From: Ahaetulla prasina
Taxonomy: Eukaryota; Chordata; Lepidosauria; Squamata; Colubridae
Length of the DNA: 64,000 nt
Assembly: GCF_028640845.1 (NCBI RefSeq)
Contig: NC_080543.1
Location: 6,171,959-6,235,958, forward strand
Direction: 5' to 3'
Below, in pieces: positions 35,448 through 47,400 of this stretch. The number at the start of each line of letters is the position of its first letter. Within the stretch, counting starts at the first letter, position 1. The notes beneath the pieces were generated by a model, which was not told the origin of the DNA, did no database searches, and saw only the letters and a list, made by a program, of their open reading frames with translations. The position numbers and the translations under genes were made by a program.

Positions 35448-38400
35448 TCGACTAGTGATTTGTGATACGAAATCCAGCATAGTTATCTCGTTTGCTGTGT
35501 ATACTGTCATTTTGTGTAAATAATAATAATAGTAGTAGTAGTAACAGAGTTGGAAGGGACCTTGGAGGTCTTCTAGTCCAACCCCCTGCCCAGGCAGGAA
35601 ACCCTACACCACTTCAGACAAATGGTTATCCAACATCTTCTTAAAAAATTCCAGAGTTGGAAATTCCTTCCTTCCTTCCTTCCTTCCTTCCTTCCTTCCT
35701 TCCTTCCTTCCTTCCTTCCTTCCTCCCTCCCTCCCTCCCTCCCTCCCTCCCTCCCTCCCTTACCTAGCATTAAACAGGCCCAAATGTAGTGTAAACGTTT
35801 GCAGCACAAACCCATTTCATCCAAGAAGAGAATTAATTTCATTTCAAAAAAGTTTAAAGAGCGTAACAACAAGCGAAGAGGAAATGGGTGTCTTGACCAA
35901 AAGGATTTTAATAAATAAGTTCTTACAGTCCTACGAGGTGCATCTTCGTTGTCCCGCATGTAGAACGGCTTAAGGTCGTAGGGATAGTTGTACACGAAAA
36001 CAGGAATATCACCGCAGTGTCGCACCAGGTACTTCTCGTGTTCGCTCTGGAGATCTTGCCCCCACTAAGGAAAGAGTTAAACAAAAACCAAGTTTTAAAA
36101 TAAACAAACCATGATAATCGCAGGCCGTTTTAGGTTTGCAAACTACTTGAAAACATTGTCGATGTTCGATACTTTCTCAGACTGCTGTGATGATCAGGTT
36201 ATAGACTTGCATTCAAATCTCCAAAATCTGGGTTTATGAACCTTGGAAATGTTAAAGCTGTGTGGACTTCATCTCCCAGAATTCCCCACCAAGCAAGCTG
36301 GCTGAGGAATTCTGGGAGTTGAAGTCCGCATAGCGTAAAATGGCTAAGATTGAGAAACACTGCTCTAAATAGACAGAATAACAGAGTTGGAAGGGACCTT
36401 GTAGGGCCATCTAATCCAACCCCCTGCACAGGCAGGAGACCCATATACCATTTCAGGCAAAGGGCTGTACAATCTCTTCTTAAAAACCTCCAATGTTGGA
36501 GCATTCACAACTTCTGGTGGCAAGAGTTCCACTGGTTAATTGTGCTAACTGTCAGGAAACTCCTCCTTAGTTCTAAGTTGCTTCTCTCCTTGATGAGTTT
36601 CCACCCATTGCTTCTTGTCCTGCCTTCAGGTGCTTTGGAGAATAGCTTGACTCCCTCTTCTTTGGGGCAGCCCCTGAGATATTGGAAGACTGCTGTCATG
36701 TCTCCCCTGGTCCTTCTTTTTATTAAACTAGACATATCCAATTCCAGCAACCGTTTTTTGTATGTTTTATCATCCAGTCCCCTCATCATCTTTGTTGCTC
36801 TTCTCTGCACTCTTTCTAGAGTCTCCACATCTTTTTTGCATCGTGGCGACCAAAACTGAATGCCGTATTCCAAGTGTGGCCTTACCAAAACCTTATAAAG
36901 TGGTATTAACACTAATTCTATCCCTCTGTTAATGCAGCCTAGGACCGTGGTGGCTCTTTTGGCCAATTTACTATGAAACAGCCACCTGGAGATTAGCCCG
37001 GCTTCCTCCATGTTGACATTTCTGAAACTGCTGAAGAAACGGCAATTGTTTTGGGGAAGGCCTTCCCTGATGTCAGGAACTTATCTTCCATATTCATTGT
37101 TATTGTTTTGACCTTGTGGTTTTATATTCGTCACTGCTTTCACCGTGTTTATCTCTACACTTCTGGCTCATCGGGAATGTTTTAAATTGTCCCACCCCTA
37201 TTCTGCGTAAGATGTGAAGTGTTGTTTTATTTTGTTCCAGCAGCTAAGAAATGTTTAAATAAATAGATACGGTTATATAATTATACCGATAGTAAAACGG
37301 TAAGCTACACACAATAAATACAGAGACGTCCAATTCACAAGGAAAACATCACCATGGGAATGGCAAAGCCTTGTTAAGATTTGTAGGTTAGAATCAGGGG
37401 TGAAATGTTCCCAGTTTGGACCGGATCGCCTGATCCGGTAGCAATGGCGGTGGGTGGTTTGGAGAACCGGTAGCAAAAATCCCTGCCCTTCCCCCGCCCC
37501 AGCTGAACCACGCGATCAAGGTTTTTTTTTTTTTAAACTTTTAAAAGCATTTTTTCTTCCACCGAAAAAATGCTTTTAAAAGTAAAAAAAAGAAGCCTCT
37601 GATGATCGTGCGGCTCAGCTGGGATCGTCAGAACCTTTTAAAAGCGTTTTTTCTACCATCTCTTCGGCCGAACAAGCTGTAAAAAGAATGCTTTTAAAGG
37701 TTCTGGCGATCAGGCAACTCAGCTGGGATCATCAGAACTCTTTAAAAGCATTTTTTTTTTACAGCCTCTTCGGCCGAAGAGGTTGTAGAGAAAATGCTTT
37801 TAAAAGGCTCCTCTGGCGATCCCAGCTGAGTTGCTTGATCATCAGAGGCTTTTAAAAGCATTTTTTTTATAACCTCTTCCGCCGAAGAGGTTGTAGAAAA
37901 AATGCTTTTAAAAGTAAAAAAAAAAAAAGTTGGCCACACCCACCCAGTCACTTTACACCCCCCCCAAGCCACGCCCACAGAACCGGTAGTAACCAATTTT
38001 ACATTTCACCCCTGCAGCGAATGTACTCTAATCCACAGCAGTGAAAGTTGGAACTGGACCGATTATTGTGACGCGGTGTATTATCTGCACAATTGGGCTG
38101 GTGAACAGATGTTCCACACTTACATGGGTAGTCCTCGACGTGCAACCACAGTTGAGCCCAAAATTTCTATTGCTAAGCGAGATGTTTAAGTGAGCTTCGT
38201 CCCATTTCACAATCTTTGTCGCCATGGTCGTTAAGCAAAACACTGCCATTAAGTTTGTTAACACGGTTGTTAAAGGAATCTGGCTTCCCCACTGATTAAA
38301 AAGGACCAAACGGGCTTCCTGAGTATTTGAGGTACACGTTTTTATTAATCTCACAGTTTTCTATCAGCCTACTAAATACCCGAGTTTGATCAAAACCACC

Positions 38401-41400
38401 ATCAAAAATCTCCCAAAAATACTCACGGCTGGTTTGTAAGTGAATACTTGCTGAGCTCTCTCCAAAATTTCAATAGCTTCAGTATAGGACATTCTTCAAA
38501 AAAAAAAAAAAAAAAAGGATTGTCAATTATTTTAAAGATTTGTACCCTGAATCTCAACAAAATTATTGGTGTATTAGTAGAAGAACAGGCATAAATTGAA
38601 GGGGTGGAGTTAAGCATGTCATCAGCTTAGAATCGTTACGTTGCCACAAATGTTCTAAGCCAGGGGAGTCAAACACGATTTCATGGAGGGCCGCATCAGG
38701 GTTGTGTTTGATTTCGGGGAGTGTGGTCAGTATGGCGTCACTCATGTCGGGGGGGGAGGGGCACCTGCGCTCCCAACCTCCATTTTCGGCTGCGACGGCC
38801 TCCTGCAAACCTCTGCCAGTGAAAATGGAAAGCCGCGCGCGGTCATCCCAAGCTCCGTTTTTGCTGGCAGAAGCACCGCGGGCCCGTTCTTTTCAGGGTG
38901 GCCCCACGGGCCAGATCTAAGCACCCCGTGGGCCAGATCTGGCTTCCGGGCCTTGAGTTCGACACCCCTGTTCTAACCCCTCTTAAATTCCGCTGTCCCT
39001 TCTCTGATGCCAATTTAATACTGAACTTTGGCTCACTAAAAACATTAGACTGTGCGGAAATGGATAGGCTAACATTAAAGATAAAGGATAAAGAGGATAC
39101 AGAATACTATATAACATGGGATTTGTTTTACAAATGGTTAGACAGCAGAGGTAGAAATCAAAAGTTGGAAGAATACTACGTGTTTCCCGGAAAATAAGAC
39201 CCTGTCTTATATTTTTTTGAACCCTGAAATAAGCGCTTGGCCTTATTGCCATGCGCTCAAAAGTCCGATTGGGTTTTTTATCGGGGGATGTCTTATTTTG
39301 GGGGAAACAGGGTACTACGGTATATACAAGTAAAGATTGTTATTATTATTGATATTATGTATAGATAAATTGATCCAGATATTACACTGTTTATTAAGCA
39401 CTCATGTATGTTGAAGAAAAGTGTACAAATAAAACTTATTATATAAAAAAAAAGAACTTTAGTTAACTAGATTCTTGAGCAAGATTTTCCAAACTTGGCA
39501 ACTTTTAAGATTTGTGGACTTCAACTCTCAGAATTCCCCAGCCAGCATTGGAGATCCCTGGGCTTGAGCAATTCATTTTCTGAACTGCAACTTAATGTTT
39601 AGTTCGAGATTCTAAGATCTTCCTGGTGGTCTCCCATCCAAATCCAAAACAAATCCGATTCTAATTCACTTCCCCCCCCCCCAAAGACGAGTCAAAATTA
39701 TTACATACTGAGAAATGTTAAGTCACAAATTACAAATTACGCTTGTAAGTTAAGCAACAACGACAAAAAAACTTCCCCCCCCAATATATTTACGTTATAA
39801 ATGGCTTCTTCAGCATTTTTTCTAATTTGGCCTAAAGAAGAAAGAGAAAGGGAAAGTTAATGGGACAGCTAACATCAAAAATAGCTTAGGTTTTGAAACA
39901 AAAACGTTTTGCGGAAATAGTTGAGACAACAGTAAGGATTGCACAATCAGACTGAAAGCAAACAATTTTCCGTTTCGGGAGAAATTGAGAAATTTGAGGA
40001 GAAAAAAAAACATGAGAAAATTTGGAGAAAAAAATTAGCAAAATCGAAAGAGTCAAAGGAAAGCCAAATTTGTACCAAGATAAGCCCAGTTGAACCATTT
40101 CTAAAAATAATTGCTACCAACCTGCCTTCCATTGAGGACCTGTATACTGCACGAATCAAGAAGAGGGCCGTGAAAATATTTGCAGATCCCTCGCATCCTG
40201 GACATAAACTGTTTCAACTCCTACCCTCAAAATGACGCTATAGAGCACTGGACACCAGAACAACTAGACACAAGAAGAGTTTTTTCCCGAAGGCCATCAC
40301 TCTGCTAAACAAATAATTCCCTCAACACTCTTAAACTATTCACTAAATCTGCACTACTATTAATCTTCTCATAGTTCCCATCACCCATCTCTTTCCACTT
40401 ATGACTGTATGACTGTGACTTTGTTGCTGGCAATCCTTATGATTTATATTGATATACTGACCATCAATTGTGTTGTAAATGTTGTACCTTGATGAACGTA
40501 TCTTTTCTTTTATGTACACTGAGGGCATATGCACCAAGACAAATTCCTTGTGTGTCCAATCACACTTGGCCAATAAAAAAATCTATTCTATTCTATTCTA
40601 ATGTGGTTTGAACTAATATTAAAGTATGTTGCATATAATAAAGTATGCAGCCTATACAATTTCAAACACGGGAAAACATTCTCGTACTTTTAAACAAACT
40701 GCATTGACTTACACAAAAAGCTTGTTTAATTCAGTGTCTAGGGCAGCCAATTAGATGCACCCAAGAATAAGTTCACCGACAAAACAAGAGGAATAAAATA
40801 CGGGTAGTTCTTGACTTACGACCACAACTGAGCCCAACATTTCTGTTGCTAGGTGAGACATTTGTTAAGTGAATTTTGCCCAATTTTACAATCTTTCTTG
40901 CCACGCTCGTTAAGTGAATCCCTTCAATGGTTAAGTTACTAAACAAGGTTGTTAAATGAATCTGGCTTCCCCAAATTTTGATCACATGACCACGAAGATG
41001 CTGCAATGGTTGTGAGTGTGAAAAATGGCCACAAGTCATTTTTTTTCAGTGACGTAACCTCAAATAGTCACTAAATGAACTATTGTAAGACGAGGACTAC
41101 ATATAATGATGCTCCGTGTTAGCCGTCAGTATAATCAATGACAATAGCTGTTGTTATAGAAATAACAGTTGTTAGTATCCTGATTTTTCTCCATATATAG
41201 GCAGTTCTCGACTTATAGCCATTTCTTTAGCAAGACTTATGACTGATCCTTGCATTTATGACCGTTGCAGCCGATCCATGGTCATAAGACTGAAATTTGG
41301 GTGTATGGCAACCACCATACATTTACAGTGGTTGCAGCAACCTGGGATGATGCACAGGTAGTCCTCAACTTACGACCACAATTGAGCCCATAAAATTTAT

Positions 41401-44400
41401 GTCCCTAAGTGAGAAATTTGTCAAGTGAGTTTTGCCCCATTTTACGACTTTTCTCGCCGCGTTTGTTAAGTGAATCCCTGCAGTGCTTACAATTGGTAAC
41501 CCGGTTGTTAAGTGAATCCGGTTTCCCAACTGACTTGGCTTGTCAGAAGGTCGCAAATGGGGATCACGTGACCCAGGGACACTGCGACGGTCGTAAGTAT
41601 GAGTCAGTTGTCAACCGTCTGAACGTAAATCGCGATGTAAATCGTGGGGATGCTGCAATGGTTCTACGCGCGAAAAACGGTCGTAAGTCACTTCGTCCAG
41701 TGCCGTTGTAACGTAGCATGGTCACTAAGTGAACTGTTGTAAGTGGAGGACTTACCTGGAATCACCATTTGTGACCTTCCTAAGAGGGCTTCTGACAAGC
41801 AGAGCCAATGCGGGAAGCCAGATTCGCTTAACGACCGCATGACTCACTTAACAACTGCATTGATTCACTTTGTGGCAAAACAAGGCTGTAAAATTGAACA
41901 TAACTCACTGAACAACTGGCTTGTTTAGCAGCAGAAATAGCGTTCCTACTTCTTAATATGGGATTTGCTTTATTAAGGGTTAGAAAACAGAGATAGAAAT
42001 TAGAAATTGGGAATATATTATTAGAATAGAATAGAATAGAATAGAATTTTATTGGCCAAGTGTGATTGGACACACAAGGAATTTGTCTTGGTGCATATGC
42101 TCTCAGTGTACATAAAAGAAAAGATACGTTCATCAAGGTACAACATTTACAACACAATTGATGGTCAATATATCAATATAAATCATAAGGATTGCCAGCA
42201 ACAAGTTATAGTCATACAGTCATAAGTGGAAAGAGATTGGTGATGGGAACTATGAAACGATTAATAGTAGTGCAGATTCAGTAAATAGTCTGACAGTGTT
42301 GAGGGAATTATTTGTTTAGCAGAGTGATGACCTTCGGGAAAAAACTGTTCTTGTGTCTAGTTGTTCTGGTGTGCAGTGCTCTATAGCGTCGTTTTGAGGG
42401 TAGGAGTTGAAACAGTTTATGTCCAGGATGTGAGGGGTCTGTAAATATTTTCAGGGCCCTCTTCTTGATTCGTGCAGTATACAGGTCCTCAATGGAAGGC
42501 AGGTTGGTAGCAATTATTTTTTCTGCAGTTCTAATTATCCTCTGAAGTCTGTGTTTTTCTTGTTGGGTTGCAGAATTATGTATATATATTAGAATATGTA
42601 TATATAATTATGTATACTATTATGTATACTGCTATATATTACAATTACTATGTATATGTAAATGTTAGAAGTTGAAAGATTATTACCATGTACACCTAAG
42701 TAGCATTATTATCAGTAGCATTGTGTATAAAGTAAATTGACCCAGACAATACACTGTTCACTAAGCACTTAAAGAAAAAAACTATAAATAAAATTATATA
42801 AAAAAGAAAGGAAAAAAAAAGAAACAGTGCTCCTAATTGTTGTTGTAAATTGAGGGTTATTTGAAGGCTGAAAAATTACAAATATATTAGATATATTAGA
42901 CCGCATGACTCACTTAAAAACTGCATTGATTCAGTTTGTGGCAAAACAAGGCTTTAAAATTGAACATAACTCACTGAACAACTGACTTGTTTAGCAGCAG
43001 AAATAGCGTTCCTACTTCTTAATATGGGATTTGCTTTATTAAGGGTTAGAAAATAGAGGTAGAAATTAGAAATTGGGAATTATTATGTATACTGCTATAT
43101 AATATATTACAATTACTATGTATATGTTAAATGTTAGAAGCTGAAAGATTATTACCATGTACACCTAAATAGCATTATTATTGTTATTAGTATTGTATAT
43201 AAAGTAAATCGACCCAGAAAATACACTGTTCACTAAGCACTTATGTATGTCAAAGAAAAAAACTATAAATAAAATTATATAAAAAAGAAGAAATTAAAAA
43301 AAAAGAAAGAAACAGGGCTCCTAATTGTTGTCATAAGTTGAGGGTTATTTGAAGGCTGAAAAATTCAGCCGAGCCTGAAAAATTATAGATATATTAGATA
43401 TATTAGAAAAATATTTACCTCATGGCCAGGAGCGATACGTTTATGGAAAAGGTTAGCATCTTGAGGGCAGTTGGAGACAACTCGGTCGGTCACCGTTTTG
43501 AAAATGTCTTCTATAACCTAAGGAAAAAGGAAAGGGGAAAAAAAAAATCAGGTTAAAAGAGAAAGAAGCCAAAATATTTCCTGTTCCAGACAAGATGATA
43601 ACCCCCCCAGTACGGGTAGTCCTCGACTTACGACCGCAGCCGCGCCCAGAATTTATGTTGCCAAATGAGAAATTTGTGGAGCGAGCTCTGCCCCATTTGG
43701 GGACTTTCCTTGCCACTTTTGCGAAGTTTAATCGCTGCAGTTGTTAAAATGAGTGACGCGGTTGTTAAGTGAATCTTGTCAGAAGGTCGCCAAAAAAAAA
43801 AAAAAGAGAGAGAGAGATCACGTGACCCCGGGAACAGGGCAATGCGTCGTAAATGTGAGACAATGGCCAAGCCTCTGAATTTTGATCATGTGAGCGTGGG
43901 GAGGATGCCCAGGTCATAAATGAGGAACGGTTGGAAGCCACATTTTTCAGCGCTGCTGTAACTTCAAACGGTCACTAAATGAACCGTTGTAAGTCGAGGA
44001 CTACCTGTAAATGTCCTTTTTATGAATAAATAAGCAATAAATCAATTGCAAGCAGGTTTATCAGTCCTCAACTGCTCTCAAGCAAGTTTCCCCAACTTAC
44101 TCCCTACAGACATGCTAGGCCACAACATAAATCCAGGTAGTCCTCGATTTACGACAATTGAGCCCCAAATTTCTGTTGCTAAGTAAGGCAGTCGTCAAGT
44201 GAATTTTGCCCCATTTTTGTTGCCTTTCTTGCCACAGTTGTGGAGTGAATAAGAACAGTTATTAAGTTACATGGTTGTTACGTGAATCTGGCTTCCTCAT
44301 TGATTTTGTTAATCAGGTCGCAAAAAGGGGATCTACGTGACCCCAGGACACTGCAACCGGCATAAGTACATGCCAGTTGCCAAGCGTTTTAATTTTGATC

Positions 44401-47400
44401 ACGTGACTGCAGGGATGCGGTGACAGTCGTAAGTGTGAAAAACGGTCATAAGTCAGTATTCCTCTACTGCGCTTCAGAGCTGGTAGATGTAAACATGTCA
44501 CCCTTTTTCATTTCCCAAATGAGAGAGAGAGAGAGAGGGAGGAGAGAGAGAGAGAAAAAGTGGGGGAGAGAGGGAAAGAGGGGGAAGAGAGGGAGAAAGA
44601 GAGAAAGGGGAGAGAGAGGGGAGAGAGAGAGGGGATTAAAAGAGAGAAGGAGAAAGGGAGGGGAGAGAGAGGAGGAGAGGGAGAGGAGAGAGAAGGGGAA
44701 GGAGAAAGAGGGGAAGAGAGGGGAGAAGAGAGAGAGGAGAGGGGATTAAAAGAGAGAAGGGAGAGGGGAGAGAGAGGAGGAGGAGAGGAGAAGAGAGGAA
44801 GAGAGGGGAAAAGAGAGGGAGAGAAGGGAGAGGGAGAGAGAGAGGAAGGAGAGGAGAGAGGGAGAGGGAGAAAGAGGGGAAGAGAGGAAAAGAGAGGGGA
44901 GAGAAGGGAGGGGGTTAAAAGAGAGAAGGGGAAGGGAGAATAGGAGAGAGAGAGAAGGAGAGGGAGAAAAAGGGAGAGAGGGAGAAAGGGAGAAAGGGAG
45001 AGAGGATTAAAGAGAGAAGGGGAGATGGAGAGAGGAAGAGAGAGGAGGAGAGGCAGAGAGAGGGGAAAGGGAGAGGAGGAGGAGAGGGAGAGGAGGGAGG
45101 AGAAAGATGGGAAGAGAGGAGAAAGGGAGAGGGGAGAGAAGGGAGAGAGAGGGGATTAAAAGAGAGAAGGGAGAGGGGAGAGAGAGAGGGGAAAGGGAGA
45201 GAAGGGAGAGGAGAGGAGAGAGAGGAGGAGAAAGGGAGAGAGGGGATTAAAAGAGAGAAGGAGAGATGGAGAGAGGAGAGAGAGAGAGGGAGGAGAGGCA
45301 GAGAGAGGGGAAAGGGAGAGGGAGGAGGGGAGAGGGAGAGGAGGGGAGGGGAGAAAGATGGGAAGAGAGGGAGAAAGGGAGAGGGGAGAGAAGGGAGAGA
45401 GGGGATTAAAAGAGAGAAGGGAGAGGGAGAGAGAGAGAGGGAAAGGAGAGAAGGGAGAGGGAGGAGAGAGGGGAGAGGGAGAAAGGAGAGAGAGGGGATT
45501 AAAAGAGAGAAGGGGAGATGGAGAGAGGAAGAGAGAGAGAGGAGAGGCAGAGAGAGGGGAAAGGGAGAGGAGGAGGAGAGGAGGGGAGGGGAGAAAGATG
45601 GGAAGAGAGGGAGAAAGGGAGAGGGGAGAGGAGGAGAGAGAGGGGATTAAAAGAGAGAAGGGAGAGGGGGAGAGAGTGGGAAAGGGAGAGAAGGGAGAGG
45701 GAGGAGAGGGGAGAGGGAGAAAGAGGGGAAGAGAGGAGAAAGAGAGAGGAGGGAGAGAGGTGGGAGAAGAGGAGAGAGGGGATTAAAAGAGAGAAGGAGA
45801 GAGGGGGAGAGAGAAAGAGAGGGGGCAGAGGGAGGGGGAGAGAGATAAAGGGGGACGGTGGGAGAGAGAGAGAGAGAAAGAGAGGGGGCAGAAGGAGAGA
45901 AAAAGAGAGAGGGAGGAGAGAGGGGGAGGGAGACAAAGAGAGAGGGTGTGTGTGTGTTTCTGTTGTACTGTATGAGAACGGGATGGCGAACCTGTGGCCA
46001 AAAACCGCTTCCAATCCGTTTCCTCGAAAGAGGAACTTTCCATTCCACAAACTTCCACCGTGAGCAAAACTACACAGTCAACAAAAGCCGGCAAGTGTTT
46101 CCATTCATCTCTGCTGAAATTAATTCCAGGAAACCGTTTTTTAAAATTGTAAAAAAAGAAAAAGAAAAAACCCTTTTATTTTTCCAGCGGAAGAAAGGTA
46201 CGTATCCTGTCCTGGAGGCAGCAGCAAAAACTGATTAGAATGAAAAAGGAGAAAAGGGGAAGATATATACAAGTAGCCCTTGGCTTACGACCGCAACGGG
46301 CCCCAAAAATGTATGCCACTAAGCAAAACAGTCTTTAAGTGAGTTTTGCCCCATTTAACAACTTTCCCACTCCAGGGGAAGGATACTGCAAAATCTCCAT
46401 TCCCACCCTGCTCTGGAACCAGCCAAAGGTGGTATTTGCTGGTTCTCCGAACTGCTCAAAATTTCGGCTACCGGTTCTCCAGAACCTGTCAGAACCTGCT
46501 GGATTTCACCCCAGGTTCAAAGTTACAACTGCACTGAGAAAGTGATTTATGACGGCTCCTCGCACTTACAACTCTCACAGCAATCCAATGACCAAAATCG
46601 GGCCTTTTGATGACCAGCATATATATATTTATGATGATAGCCGTGTCTCGGGGGTCAGGTGATCCCCATTTGCAGCCTTCCCAGCCGGCTTCTGAGAGGC
46701 AGTCAATGGGGGAAGCTGGATTCACTTTAATGACTTCACGATTCACTTAACAAGTGCAGTGATTCACTTTACAAACGTAGCCAAAGGCTATTGTTTTTTA
46801 TTTTTTATTTTTTCCATGCTGTGCTTTTCGCGTTTGTGAGCCGCCTATGAGTGAGGCGGCGGCTATGTAAATTTTCTAAATAAATTAATAAATAAAAGAG
46901 GTCATAAAATCGGGCCAGGCTCACTTAACAACGGGCTAGTGTAGGGTGGAGGGAGGAGAGGATGTAGATAAGAGAAGGAGAGGAAGGTTTGGAAAGTAAA
47001 AGAAGGTAGAAGAGGGAAGAAGGTTAAAAAGGGGGGTGGTGACTGGGCAGGCCCGACTAATTGTATATAACTGTACATTGGATGAATTATTTGATAAGAT
47101 TGTAAAAATAAAACTTTTTTATAAAAAAAAAAAAAAACAACGGGCTCATTTAGCGATCAAAAATCTGGTCTCAATTGTGGGTTGTAAGTCACGAACTAGC
47201 TGTGATTCTCAAATGGGAAATATAGAAGCCCTGCAATATAAACCCCCAAAGTAAAAATAAAAAATAATAATGATGAGATACCTCAAGATTTTATACAAAA
47301 CCTGAAGAAAACCTGAAAAATCTTAGCTCTGATTTTGAGACTGCGATTTAAGGCGGCCCTTTAAAAATTCTTAAGCCGCAATCAGAAACCGGACAGAAGA

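Noticed and set aside
36505..37011. 168-codon ORF with [11 protein letters not shown] and [11 protein letters not shown]
   Set aside because: A CR1 LINE reverse-transcriptase C-terminus, not a host gene.
44420..46063. ORFs of 110-180 codons rich in Glu/Arg/Gly, or Ser/Pro/Leu on the other strand
   Set aside because: Pure translation of the homopurine satellite.
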